Source: Yponomeuta sedellus
Lineage: Eukaryota > Arthropoda > Insecta > Lepidoptera > Yponomeutidae
Reading direction: 5' to 3'
Length of the DNA stretch: 64,000 bases
Assembly (NCBI GenBank): GCA_934045075.1
Contig: OW203726.1
Location: 6,085,535-6,149,534 of the forward strand
This document shows, one piece after another, positions 32,309 through 43,847 of this stretch. How positions within the stretch are numbered: the first letter of the stretch is position 1; each line of letters begins with the position of its first letter. Under the pieces are notes generated by a model. It had not been told where the DNA came from. It ran no database searches and saw only the letters and a list, made by a program, of their open reading frames with translations. The position numbers and the translations under genes were made by a program.

Positions 32309-32405
32309 ATTATATTACATCAGGAACATATTACTGAAGAGTAATATGTTCCTGAACATATTACTACGATGAAGATCGTAGTAATATGTTCCTGACGTAA
32401 TATAA
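32309..32405. repeat. nested hairpins, three copies of AATATGTTCCTG
   Basis: CAGGAACATATTACT (32321-32335) pairs with its complement after a GAAG loop. GAACATATTACTACGAT (32354-32370) pairs with its complement at 32375-32391 after a second GAAG loop. The outer arms (TTATATTAC...; about 26 bp, one mismatch) also pair. Together they can form a branched cruciform. Confidence 0.8.
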
Positions 32406-32459
32406 CTTCCACATAGCACAATCACTAGCTCCGAATCTTATTAGAATAGTCGACCGTCC

Positions 32460-35370
32460 AATGTACGGGAATATTGAGAAGACGGTCCTTGTATGGGCGC
32501 TGACGGTCACTGAGGAGAGGAGAAGCGTTCCCGGCAAGTATCCCCTAGACAGACTAATTCAGTTTTAGCCTATTGCTTTCTTGACGCATTGATTTTTGGT
32601 TTTAGTGTCAATGGCGCAAAACATTTACGCAAGAGAACCGCCTCTTTTGAGTCATATGCGAAATGACCTGACCCATCACACAATGTTGCCTTATTAAAAT
32701 TTGGCAAGGAAATGTGAGAGTGACCCCTATTTGAAGATTGATGAGCAAATGGTAATCTAGTTTAGGCATGTATGGTCCTTGTGAGGCAATCAATTGGCTC
32801 CAAAAGTCACGAAGCAATAATGTCTTATCAGAGTCAGGTACAGTGTGATGAGGACCATTTGTTTCGAAATTCGCACTTAGTTCAGACGTCATAAGAACTA
32901 TGCTGACACGAGTGCATCTGGTAATCCATAGGTTACTTGATCAAAACATTGGCTTTGGCAGGAGTATTTATTGCCTTGCATCTTCACGACTTCAAACTTG
33001 AAAACCGACTTGCGCACTGAGAATTCGGTACCATCGGAAATTCAGGGATATTTATAAAATGCGCGTTACTTAAAATATGTACCCCAATATGATTTATTCA
33101 TAGTTAGTTAAAACTTTTGTTCTATGGCGTTTTTTCAGTTTCATGATTTTCGAATTACCAGGGCTATCAAATTTTATTAAATTCGCGCTCTATTGATGTT
33201 GCAAATTTTAGTAAATCACGGTTCTACGTAGAAAAACGTCCATTCTACGCAACAATCATCAAAGAAGAAATACCATAAAAACTAACTATTTTTGGGTAAA
33301 CTAATTTTTTTTTATTACTAATAAAACAAAAATTCATAAGTTGTTGAATTTTTGTTTGAATTGACAAAGTCACCATGTTTCCGGAATTTTGGGTTTTAGA
33401 AATAACTCTATATAATATTAAGAGTGCAGTAATATAATTGTGTTTAGTTCGATCGTCGTAGGTGGCCTCAGTGGGAGTCTAGCTCATACTATAAATTCTA
33501 AATTTTGTTTTCATGTTTAAAAATGTATAGCGTCAAGTTTCAACATTTGTATAAAAACCTAAAAACACATTTTCCCAATTAAAGTTTTTAATTATCACTT
33601 CAATTCTATTCAAATATTCTTACTCATTATAAAAACAAAATGTTCGCTTAATGGACGTCGAAGTTGTTAGTTTTAAAATTAAAAGATTCGATTAATTCAT
33701 TTAGAAGAAGTTGACACAGATACTCCACATTTATTATTTTCGAAAAAGTTAAATCCTTAACACAGTTATAATTTAAAAATGATTTCTCATGAATGTGTTG
33801 AACACTAGACACACTCGTCCTTTAAATAAACATTGACATACAGTTAAATACTAGACATATATGTCTTCTAAATAATCCTTGATGTCGTAGCAGGTTTTTT
33901 GAGTCAAAATATTTTTTGAGTCGCGTCGGAGGTAAGTCTATTACGAGTAATCTTTTAACCTTATATCGATACTAAAGAAATCGTTTTCCGGTTTTGCGCT
34001 ATTTCAATAACACGTAGATGGCAGAAAAGAGGGAACGGGAATTTTCGAAAGGACATATATAATAGAGTAACTTCGTCGTCACAAGTCGTAGCGAAGGTTA
34101 TGACTATTTTATGGGTCTCGTCACGATGCTCAATCTGGGAATCTTCTGAAACGATTTATACGAGTTAGGTATGTGAATTTTGAATCAAGTGATTAATTTG
34201 GTCCCGCAACCCAATGCTGCGTTGTTCTTTAGCGAGGCCCCCAGAGTTAGGGCTATGAAGTCGATAAGAAAGCTTACCTGGCACTGTGTGGCACTCACGA
34301 ATTTGTTTAGATCGTGTATGCCATTTTGGAATGTATATTAAATTAGGTAAATGGCGTTTATCATAGCCCAAAGGGGCTACTTTAATTCGTCCTTTTCAAG
34401 GAGTCAAGGATCCAAATTCAAGGATTTTGTAGGTGCATTCTGAAATAAAAGCAATACAATTTCGACATTTTTTGGAGTTTCTTGCTGAATGTATTTGTTT
34501 ATCCAGCGAGGTTACATCCTTGTATGTTTTCCTATTTCCTCTTTGGGTTTATGAATCATCGGATTTTCATTCTTAATACATACACAATCATAAATGGCAT
34601 ATCAAATTAAAAGATTTTGCGAGTGCCTCTCGAATTATTCATCAAATCTAATATTTTTTAATACATAAGAATAATTATATTTGATGATTTGATTGAAATT
34701 CTGCAGAGATATATATTCAAGTAACCAGACCTACGTGGGCAGCAACGTACTACATGGTACTACCTACAAAGAAACCGTCGTAGATTTTCAAAGATAATTC
34801 CGACACGGACAGCAGTCATCGGTATCATTGTTGCCACGTCCCATTTTCTATAGGAAAAAAGGCCCATTTTTATAATTGAAAGTGTAATAACACCATAACA
34901 ATCGCGTTAGAGACATCCCGAGCTCTTACGTGGTCGTTTACGACTCTGGGAAACGGTTGCGTGAACGGAGGAAGTGCGGGTGGGGTGTTACACGCCGGCT
35001 GGGACTGATAATCATCTGTAACACGGGCTTTGTTTAGGAAGGTTTGTCTAGAAGGTTTAAATGTGAAACGCTTTGCCTTCGCCTGTTTTTCTTACGACAT
35101 ACATGAATATACATAACATGAAGATACAGAAGAAAGATACATAAGAAATAAGACAGTTCGCAAAAGAGCATATTTTGACATATTTTTGAGAAAAAACTTT
35201 CGTAATAACCACATATTATCTACTAGAATTTTTAACGGGCGTGAATGTGAAGTTAGTTATGCAGGAAAGGGCGGTCCGATCGGACCTAGTGGTATTCAAC
35301 ACGGGCGACGAAAATTGTTCCGATGGTACCCAATGGCTGATAACAGGTAAATTCCGGATTCACTTACTTG
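32460..35370. other. about 2.9 kb without gene or recognised repeat
   Basis: Longest stretch of the window without a repeat I can match. AT-rich throughout; frames are short (under 100 codons) and without motifs. This may be older unique intergenic or intronic DNA. Confidence 0.45.
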
Positions 35371-35379
35371 ATTTTTTTA

Positions 35380-35520
35380 CTCTGACATAGCGCATAAGAT
35401 TAGGAAGTTGACGTGGCAGTGCGCTAGTCACATCTGCTCAAGAACTAACAATTAATAGAGTACAAAGGAGCACTGGAGACGAAAAACTGGCAAGCGCAGC
35501 AAAGGCAGCCCTCCAGCTCG
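35380..35520 (+). mobile_element. LINE ORF C-terminal fragment
   Basis: The frame IRKLTWQCASHICSRTNN and the CTGGCAAGCGCAGC stretch match the LINE tail at 55385-55660 (LKWQWAGHICRRTDDRW). Short and broken. Confidence 0.55.
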
Positions 35521-35544
35521 CTGGAGCTACGATCTGAGAAGGAT

Positions 35545-35640
35545 TGTATTTATTAATGATTCGCGATACTCATGCATAGTTATATATTAAACGGGTCAAA
35601 TCGCGATTATTTATTAGGTAAAAAGTAATTACCTTATTTC
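35545..35640. repeat. fragment of the AACGGGTC MITE-like family
   Basis: TAATGATTCGCGATACTCAT, ATATTAAACGGGTCAAATCG and the GGTAAAAAGTAATTACC block match 18108-18175. Confidence 0.55.
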
Positions 35641-35790
35641 CCGACGTAGATAGATGGAATATTCTTTCTTGCATGTATACCAGGAATTACTCTAGAGACT
35701 TAAAAATAACAGTACCGCACAAGTGGCGGTCTTATTACTAAAAATAATTTCTTCCAGACAACCATTGATAAAAAGAAACGGAAACTGAAA
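35641..35790 (-). mobile_element. LINE 3' UTR fragment
   Basis: GTAGATAGATGGAATATTCT, CAAGTGGCGGTCTTATTACT and TTTCTTCCAGACAACCATTG match 27120-27260 in the same orientation. Confidence 0.6.
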
Positions 35791-35940
35791 GACGGGTAGT
35801 TGGCACAACTAAACAATATTAAACAAGATATTTTTATAAGATGTAGATTGCTGGCAGCAGCTTGGTAAGGATGGCCGAGGATTCAAAGAACTAGAATATA
35901 TTCAGTAGTGGACATAACTAACCTGGGTATCTATGAGAGA

Positions 35941-35993
35941 TAGGGGGAGTAACATCTACGAGTATATACTACTCGTACATGTTACTCCCCCTA
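35941..35993. repeat. 24-bp hairpin, one mismatch
   Basis: TAGGGGGAGTAACATCTACG(AGTA) at 35941-35964 pairs with 35970-35993 across a 5-nt loop. Confidence 0.85.
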
Positions 35994-36049
35994 CTTGTCT
36001 TGAGGCGAGCAAAAGTTAAGTGCAACCTGAAAGCACACCTTATATAATT

Positions 36050-36217
36050 CGTTATCAACCCTTGTTTGCCCCCACTGCTGGGGCACGGGTCTCTTCCTGC
36101 ATCGCAGGAAGGATAGGCCATACTCTACTAAGGGGGCCAAGTCCGGGTTGGTGGTGGTTTGTAAGACAGTGGCGGGCCTTACTGTCAGAAGTTATCAAGC
36201 CGCCCATAAGGCTTTTA
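36050..36217 (-). mobile_element. SINE-C 3' half, ending in a hairpin
   Basis: The complement carries AGACCCGTGCCCCAGCAGTG and TTGGCCCCCTTAGTAGAGTA. The copy stops at AGCCGCCCATAAGGCTT, which is then repeated inverted (see 36198-36278). The 5S-like head is absent. Confidence 0.75.
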
Positions 36218-36306
36218 TAAGCCTTATATAAGCTTATATAGGCCTTATATAAGGCTTATATAAGCCTTATGGGCGGCTAATCCGACATAATTATATAATT
36301 ATGTCG
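36198..36306. repeat. long hairpin plus adjacent 24-bp palindrome
   Basis: AGCCGCCCATAAGGCTT (36198) and its TATAAGCCTTATATAAG continuation are inverted at 36244-36278 with one difference. Directly beyond is the perfect palindrome CGACATAATTAT/ATAATTATGTCG (36283-36306). ATTATGTCGTAGGATCTT, starting inside that palindrome, recurs inverted near 36840-36862, so a MITE of about 580 bp may also end here. Confidence 0.7.
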
Positions 36307-36463
36307 TAGGATCTTTTGATAATGAGTACTTTGTCAATTGTTACTATGATATTAGCGAACAGACAGGCAGAATATTCAGAATATTTAAGATACAGAAATA
36401 CAGAATATTCTTCCTTTCGTCCTAGATTGTTTGAAATGGTCGAGTTACTGCTTTGTTTTGATC

Positions 36464-36521
36464 AAGAAATATCTAAGAAACATTCCAGTTACTAAACTGG
36501 AATGTTTCTTAGATATTTCTT
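36464..36521. repeat. perfect 27-bp hairpin with 4-nt loop
   Basis: AAGAAATATCTAAGAAACAT(TCCAGTT) at 36464-36490 is exactly complementary to 36495-36521. Confidence 0.9.
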
Positions 36522-36869
36522 AGACCTCTTGGGGGTCTTCATTGTTGTTAATATATTTGAAATAAACTGTTTTGAAATAAAATTTACAAATTAAATGATT
36601 GTGAGATTTTTAAGCTACTTTCAGACGTTACGTCACTAGGTCTGAAAGTGTTTCCATTGTCTGTCATTTCGCTAATGTTCTTAGCTAAGACGCGAATTAT
36701 TATATTGTTGATATATACATTATGTAAATAATGCATGCACTATTTGTGAATTCTATAATTTGAAATGCCTGTAAAAGATGACTAAGTTTTAATGCGCTAA
36801 CTTAATAATGTTACAAATAAATTTAATAGATTGATTGATTATCAGAAGATCCTACGACATATTGATAAT

Positions 36870-39239
36870 GCTGGTAACATATCTGACATCACGTCTGTCC
36901 TTCTGTTTATATTCTATGACCGTCGTAAGTGAACTTGCATTATGTCATTCGAAAAGAACGGGTCACAGCGAAGTAAGTTTATTCGTTTGATTGATATGTG
37001 TCATGTATCTCATTATCACGTTAAGAGAGTTTAGTGAGTTGCCAAATATGTAATTCAGTTTAAACGGCCGTTATCTAAAGCTTGATCTTATAACACTACC
37101 GTTTTTTGCTCTCACTCCAACGTCATTTATCGTGAACCAGAATAGTTAGTCAACTTGCTTACCGCGGGGTTATACCTAAATGGTGAATTCCACTAAGTAT
37201 CGCCCAATTGGATCAATTCTGTTTTGTGGACTCACTGCACTAATCCACACTAAGTGTATTGCTCTGTCTTTTGAGCAATCTGAATAGGCTGACTGATATT
37301 TCGATGACTATTTTCCGGCTTACAAATGACCTATGTGATATTCCAGACTCCATTCTATCTATGTGTCAAATTTTATCCAGATCTATTCAGCCGTTTGTAC
37401 GTAATCGAGTACCAAACATCTTTGTTACAGCATTAAAAAGTAATTGTGTGTATAGCAAGTTCAACTGTTGATCGCAAAATGTTGTTTTTATTTATTTTAT
37501 TAGGCCATCAACAGTCATTAATTACAAAACATGTTTTATAATAATATAAAACTTAACTAATAGCAGTGCAAAAATGTGTATGACACAAAAATTTAAACAT
37601 TGATTTTGTTGAGCTTATAATTTTTGCATGCGTAGTTTGTTATTTTTTGTTTAATAACGAAGTATCTCGTTTATGTTTATTTTAATCAATGGGAGATAAA
37701 TTGTAATAATAAACAATAAATAGGTATATAAATTAACTTAGAATTTACCTAAATATATTAATAAGTTAAATTATTTAAAAGGATATCTAAGTGCAGATCA
37801 TCGTCGCCTCTGGGGAGGGTCCCCAGTATGCTGGCTACATTAAGTCGTTGGATGGCAACATTTATCCTCTGCCCAAGTTAAAAACCGCTAAAGCGGTAGA
37901 GGTAGTATAAAAGTTCCATTGGTTTTGGACTTTATTTCAAAGTGATAAGGATAAGATTCTATTAATGATGGCAACTATTTATAAAGAGAGCTCTTAAGGG
38001 AATCGTAAGGATGATTCGATGGTCAGATAGTCAGTAAAACAGGTGTCTTTTTATACCCACAGACCTGCTTTAGAAACACCTGCTTAGTGTCTCAGTAAAC
38101 ACATCGCTCGTAAAACTAGTTAACGCCATTTACGCCTTGAAAAGTGCTAAGTCTACTTTCGGATCGTGTTCTCTTTGCCTATCTTTATCCTCGGCTAATA
38201 AAATTATCTCGCTTTACAGGGGCCATCTTATTGGCACCATGTTGGCGAGATTGTGATACAATCAGTGTAATAAATAAATAGTGTTCTAAGGCTGCTTCGC
38301 ACTAGGAGAGTTTCTTGTCTACATTGGTAAGAATACTGACGATGTGCCGCTGGAAATATTACCCACTCACAGCAATTTGATTACAGTTTTGCTACTTAAT
38401 ACTAAATTTCCAGCGGAATCTATAAGAATAACAAGATATTGAAATTTTATGGTTATGACTTGAATGTATGGTATGCGTATAATGCTGTTTTTTGGTACAT
38501 GTTTTAGTAATGAACAAATAAATAATTTGTCCTATTAGGCTTCGTTTTTATTCGGTTCTTGTTCTTACTTCCGTTTCTTAATATTATTTTAACGACAAAT
38601 CCGAGAATAAATCTTCTTCGGCGTAACTAAATACGGCACTGGGAGTTTTGGGAACATTGACATTGGACAATACGAGTACTCATTACGGATTGTCTTCTTT
38701 TGTATTCCGTTCTTTTTAGTGCAAATAAAAAGAATGGTAAAAGTAAAGTGTGGAAATTTCATCGAGTAGAAAAATTGCCGTCTTTTATTGAGCTTTGTGC
38801 ATTAAACGCAAAGCCTCGACAAAACCACTAAACCAACCGCAGTTCTACAATTATATTTGAACTTTCTAATAAGTACGAAAACTATAAAGTTTTACTGTCC
38901 AGCAATTAACGCATCGATTTTCACTATAGTAACATGAACAAATCATCCTGTTTCTGGTTTCCTACAGTTCTAACCAGTCGTATGAAATTGAAGGTCACTA
39001 TAAGGCGGTTGTAGCAATGGCCATAGAGTTTTCAATGAAGGCCTTAGGCAGAAGAGATTTCATAGAAAATCAGCTAAAACGCACAGAAAGTTGCCTTATC
39101 AAAGACCAATGCATTTCATTATATTCAATCATAGTATAAGGTCACATAATTAGGAACCTAATGTAGAATGACTCTGAAGCAGTAAAATAAGTAGGTATTA
39201 TCTTACATATGAACATATCCCTAACTTGAGAAAAGTTAC
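36870..39239. other. no gene; one piggyBac-MITE-like patch
   Basis: AT-rich and largely unmatched. Around 37905-37950 the sequence CATTGGTTTTGGACTTTATT matches the interior of the piggyBac-type MITE at 41262-41371, so an eroded relative probably lies near 37790-37970. A short GC-richer patch is at 37800-37910. Confidence 0.4.
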
Positions 39240-39247
39240 ATTTCCCA

Positions 39248-39509
39248 TGATTATACTATTTTTATTTTTAATGCACTAACCCAAAATGCAAAGTAATGCA
39301 AAGTAGCTACTCGGGGCTGTAAGTGATGCAATTCACTTCAGCCAGATGTCACTGCCTGTACGTAATACAGAGAATAGTGTAAAGAGGTTCGAAATTTCAC
39401 TGATGCCGGTGAGTCGCCCATTAGCTCAATTGGAAAGAGCGCTGGCACGGATAGCCAGAGGTCGAATCCCGGCATGGGTGGAATTTTTAGCCTCTAAATG
39501 GGTTTTTAG
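39248..39509 (-). mobile_element. SINE-B with inverted 5' part (long)
   Basis: The inverted tail (TTATTTTTAATGCACTAACC) is joined at CCC/AAAATGCAAAG to the complete 5' extension and core in the opposite direction, ending GGTTTTTAG. 8-bp direct repeat ATTTCCCA at 39240-39247 and 39510-39517. Box B is partly deleted (GAGGTCGAATCC). Confidence 0.8.
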
Positions 39510-39898
39510 ATTTCCCAGACAAATAATTGACCCTCTTTCAGTTATTTGTTGTCAACAAGTAATCTATGTCCTTTTTCACAGTGCAATCTATCTCATCTCC
39601 AAATTATTCAGAGACAGAGACAGTTACTTTCCTCCAAACGGAGACAGTTACTTTCCCACGGAGTTAAAATAATTAAGGCATCTATACTCGTATAAGTTTT
39701 TTTTATTTCCCGCTATTCTACTTAATAAGTATTACTTTTGACATAAGAAAAATTAAATGAACTTTCTTCCAGAAAAAAAATGCTCTTTTGTTCTCAGAAA
39801 AAAAAAACGGGAGCCAAGTCAAAGTTAGGTTAGTATTTTTTATGAATTTCATTTCACAGATAGTTGACTTATATACGAGTGAAAACATCGTATTGTGG

Positions 39899-40131
39899 TT
39901 ATACTATTTTTATTTTTAATGCACTAACCCGTGCTAAGGACAAATTTAAAAACCTATTTAGAGGCTAAAAATTTTTCACCCATGCCGGGATTCGAACCCG
40001 CAACCTCTGGCTATCCGTGCCAGCGCTCTACTAATTGAGCTCAATTGGTAGAGCGCTGGCACGGATAGCCAGAGGTTGCGGGTTCGAATCCCGGCATGGG
40101 TGAAATTTTTAGCCTCTAAATAGGTTTTTAA
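39899..40131. mobile_element. SINE-B inverted dimer (palindromic)
   Basis: Tail complement and a core in minus orientation up to CTACTAATTGAGC, immediately followed by TCAATTGGTAGAGCGCTGG and the same core in plus orientation to GGTTTTTAA. The two cores are almost perfect inverted copies with no spacer. Exact 12-bp target-site duplication ATCGTATTGTGG at 39887-39898 and 40132-40143. Confidence 0.9.
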
Positions 40132-40426
40132 ATCGTATTGTGGGCCCAAAGAAAAAACTATGTACGGTAAGTGCACTAATCTGAAGATGATGAAAGTAAA
40201 AATTTTTGCACCAAATGGTTTCTCAATGTTTTCGTTAATAAATCAAGTTTAAATAGTGCGTAATCTGATCGAGATGAATCTAAACGCCTACCATTTGTGT
40301 TAGTAGTTATTAATGGCGATAATTAATATGGATAAAGGCGTAATAACGGCTTTATGAGAGTAGAAGTCTTAAACCTAGTAGAGGGTTCTGTAGAAAAAAA
40401 AGGACACTGAATGGTTGAGATTGCTA

Positions 40427-40588
40427 CTGCTGGGGCACGGGTCTCTTCCTGCATCGCAGGAAGGTTATGTTACTGGAGGATTGTAAGACAGTGGCGGGCC
40501 TTACTATCAGAAGTTGTCAAGCCGCCCATAAGTTCTCTGAAGGCTTAACGACTGCCATTACATGACAGCCGGCACCAACGGCTATGAA
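40427..40588 (-). mobile_element. SINE-C fragment, minus strand
   Basis: CTGCTGGGGCACGGGTCTCT, GGCGGGCCTTACTATCAGAA and GACAGCCGGCACCAACGGCT in 5S-SINE order, with an internal deletion around 40468. Confidence 0.75.
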
Positions 40589-40768
40589 TGCTTACGAATG
40601 TTTTAAACACATAAACATAAAAGTGGTATTTATGTGATATATGTGAAAATGTATAATCTAACTCTTTTTAGTTATTTTTTGTCCTTTAAGCTTAGCTTTC
40701 TTTATTTTCATTATTTCTCTATTAATTAATATAACAGGATATTCTTTATACTCGACCAGAATAAATAT

Positions 40769-40944
40769 TTTAAAAACCTATTTAGAGGCTGAAAATTCCA
40801 CCCACACCGGGACTCAACCCGCGACCTCTGGCTAACCGTGCCAGAGGTCACGGGTCCGAGTCCCGGCATGTGGGGAATCTTAAGTCTCTAAATAGGTTTT
40901 TAAAATTGTCCTTAGCACGGGTTAGTGAAATAAAAGAATGTAAT
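40769..40944. mobile_element. SINE-B with inverted 5' part
   Basis: TTAAAAACCTATTTAGAGGC...CTAACCGTGCCAGAGGTCAC: the core switches orientation at CCGTGCCAGAGG and is followed by GTCTCTAAATAGGTTTTTAA and the normal tail. Exact 12-bp target-site duplication CAGAATAAATAT at 40757-40768 and 40945-40956. Confidence 0.88.
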
Positions 40945-41261
40945 CAGAATAAATATATGTATGTTTTGGTTAAGGTCCAGGTGTTACGGTACCCTAAATA
41001 TTCAAATTATTTGGGCTAACTTTGAACATTTCCACGAGCGGGTGTTTTATCATTGGCGATCTCTAATCATTAAACGGTTTGCTCAGAATTCATTATGCAG
41101 TTTCTAAATGCATAAAAAGCCTCCAAGATTTTGTTTGAAAGAATTATTGTTTAAATTTAGTTTTTAAAGTTGACGCTATTAAACTTTATACATTAAACTC
41201 TAGTAAAAAAATATTTATTGAGTTACTACGTTTACGAGAAGTAATATGAATTCTAGATTAA

Positions 41262-41371
41262 CCCTTAATCAGGCATGGGCAGTGTGAATTTTTTATTGGT
41301 TTTGGACTTTATTTCAGGTTGATAGGGTTCAATTTAATGTGACCCTGTAAAGTACATTGTTTGGTTAAGGG
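41262..41371. mobile_element. piggyBac-type MITE, 110 bp
   Basis: Flanked by TTAA (41258-41261 and 41372-41375), the piggyBac target, with inverted ends CCCTTAATCAGGCA and CCCTTAACCAAACA. There is no transposase. Interior TTTTGGACTTTATTTCAGGT links it to the patch near 37905. Confidence 0.75.
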
Positions 41372-42059
41372 TTAATAATAAAGTTTAGCCAGGTATTATA
41401 CATTTTGGTGTTTACTAAGTATATCTATAGAAATAATAAAATATAATTTACAAATTCCTGGCATCTGTGACGCTCAACATGCGCGTGATTGAAATAGTTA
41501 GCAACATTTTGAGGGAAACATTCCCATTTCATTATAACAAATCGCTTTATTAATGATTTGACAGTAAGGTAAAACATATCATAATTTTCAAGTCACCTTA
41601 ACATTCAGTAAGTTAACCGAATGCAACCTGAACTGGCTTGTATTTGTCAGATGTTTTAATTTTATTACAGCATTAAAGTGATAGCGCATCGGTAAAACGC
41701 TTCCATCAAATCCGTAATGACTGTAAGTAAGTTTTAGTCTGCAGATTGTAGATATCTATAATGTAGCTTTGAAGTAATGTAGTAGCCTTAATACGCGCTT
41801 ACTGTAAAAGAAAACGTCGTGAGGAAACCCGAGGCTTTTTCAAATAAACTCTTAAAAGCCTGGCATAATAAAAATAAAGTACTAATGGATGTGGCGTGCT
41901 TCAACATTTATAATGTGAGGAGTAACTCTAGGCTTCAGATCGTCACAGGTCAATGTTCCCGTACTACGCTATGAAGTCTGCACGCTTACGAGCGTTCCAC
42001 ACGGGCTTTGCCGCTGTGCTGCGTCGTCGCTACGCAATGATTTCAAAGAAAGCAGTGAG

Positions 42060-42605
42060 TGCCACACAAGGGCCGGGTCGGCGTTAGGTCAACCGAGCTA
42101 TCTTCGTATAAACCACAAAAATACTGCGCTGCGGCTCCGTCGTTCCGTCGACACAGCTCCCTTCCCCACTGTTACCGATAGGGCAGTCTACCTGTAATTC
42201 ACTGTAAATAAATAAACCAGTTTGCAATAAATACACATGATACATGCGTGCGCGTCGCTGTGTGGCTGACAGCGGCAACTGTAGTCGGCGGTCGGCCATT
42301 GGCTACCAAATTAAGCGCACCTAGCGGCCCGCACGGACAACCTCGCATAGATTTTGAAATCCAAAATCTTCTGCCTCAGTATTTTCTTCTCAACTCAATC
42401 GCAACCCGCACATCACTTCCCACCTCGCTTCGCTCATTTTCTTGAGACGAACGGCGACGCAACGCAACAAGACGCACCGTCGCCGTTTGCCATTTCAACG
42501 TATCGTGTGCGAAGTCGTTCAGATTTACGTAAAATGACGGAGCGTCACCGCTCAGTCGACGCAGCACTAACGCTACGCATAGACAACCTCCGTGTGGCAC
42601 CTCTC
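42060..42605. other. CpG-rich block, possible promoter or unmethylated DNA
   Basis: Many CpGs (for example GTCGGCGGTCGGCCATTGGC near 42275-42300 and ACGGCGACGCAACGCAAC near 42448). A small frame from ATG at 42533 (25 codons, AAAATGACG context) is too short to call. It could be a host 5' region; there is nothing to connect it to a gene. Confidence 0.3.
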
Positions 42606-42844
42606 TAAGTGCATAAAAGCTTTGAGGCGTACAAACAAACAGCTGTCAAAGATAGTGACCCAACACTGTTGTCGTTCGTAAAATACCTTCCAGTTGGAAG
42701 CTAAGTGAGCGATACTAAAAAGCTTGTTACAAGTATATTTATGTCGATGTCTATCGAAAAGAGTGAAAAGTAAAAGTAATTCAATTATATGCGAATCAAT
42801 CAAGAGCTGGTTTGTGACTGTTAAATTTAATTGAGCCATCTTTC

Positions 42845-43015
42845 CAAACGTATAGCGGTGGTAGCGCAGCGGCAGAATGCCGGCCTCGCATTCGAGCGGT
42901 CGTGGGCTAGAATCCCGGCATCAACGACTTCGTCTTCTACGTTACGTACATTTGCAAAGTTGATAGCAATGCACTCGTAAATTTTAAAGGAAAATATCGT
43001 GAGGAAACACAAGAG
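42845..43015 (+). mobile_element. SINE-F (tRNA-headed)
   Basis: GGTGGTAGCGCAGCGGCAGA (box A region) and a box-B-like CTAGAATCCC, followed by CGTCTTCTACGTTACGTACA, TTTGCAAAGT and GGAAAATATCGTGAGGAAAC. The downstream block is shared with SINE-A while the head is different. Confidence 0.65.
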
Positions 43016-43224
43016 AGGTGTTCACATCAGATTCAAACCACAGTGGCGAACTATAGTCAAAACAAACGGTAGAAGTAACAAAACTTATTTTGGCTCTTAA
43101 GTCACAATGAAGTACTAACAGATTTATGACGTATGCTATAAATATCGCGGTGTTAGTACACGGTCCAATCGATCGAATTATGTGTTATAAATCAGCTATT
43201 CCATCACAATAACAACTCACGTAT

Positions 43225-43410
43225 TTTGTGTATGAGGGTGTGTGCGTGTGTGTGTATGTATGTGTAAGTGTGTACTTGTGTTGGTAGTAAACTTGTAAAT
43301 ATATATTAACCCAATCGTTAATGCGCTTTTAAGTAAGGGTTATTGTGCATTACGGGGCAACTACTGTTTCTTAGAGATAGAGAAAGAGAGGGAGATAGAG
43401 AGAAACAGCC
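43225..43410. repeat. TG-rich and GA-rich microsatellites
   Basis: GTGTGTGCGTGTGTGTGTAT lies near 43238-43258 and an imperfect (GA)n tract (AGAGATAGAGAAAGAGAGGG) at about 43373-43406. Confidence 0.8.
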
Positions 43411-43449
43411 ATAGAAAGTTTTCTTTTGTCCCCCTGAGTGGGCCGCGCC

Positions 43450-43575
43450 GGTAACAAAATGTAAGATAAGATAAGAATATTCTTTATTGTACACCAGAGC
43501 ACATATTATAAAACATGTAAAGATACAAAGTACAATTAGCGGCCTTATTGCTAAAAGCAATTTCTTCCAGATAAC
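43450..43575 (-). mobile_element. LINE 3' UTR fragment
   Basis: AAGATAAGATAAGAATATTC, TTTATTGTACACC and GCGGCCTTATTGCTAAAAGC match 27120-27260. Confidence 0.6.
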
Positions 43576-43648
43576 CTTACGACGGAAAGTATCTTAATTC
43601 TACTACTTTACTGCCAAACATTAAAATCCCAGTATTCAATAAAATATG

Positions 43649-43796
43649 CCCAGCACCTATACTATCTTAAACAATGTCCCAAGCACTGCGGCGTCCGAGC
43701 GGTCCCTTCATCCACCTAGTGGGGGTGAAGGTGCCACTGGACGCTATCACGAGTATAATATAAATTATCTCATTACGTAGATGCAATGGCCAAAGG
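43649..43796 (+). mobile_element. SINE-A 3' fragment
   Basis: CCCAGCACCTATACTATCTT, CAAGCACTGCGGCGTCCGAG and GGTGCCACTGGACGCTATCA follow the family's 3' half. Confidence 0.7.
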
Positions 43797-43847
43797 TCCT
43801 TTCATCATAAATCTTATAGTTTGACCATCATAAACTTATACCCTAAC

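Noticed and set aside
42533..42607. 25-codon ATG frame in the CpG-rich block
   Set aside because: Too short, no donor site follows and no homology is recognised.
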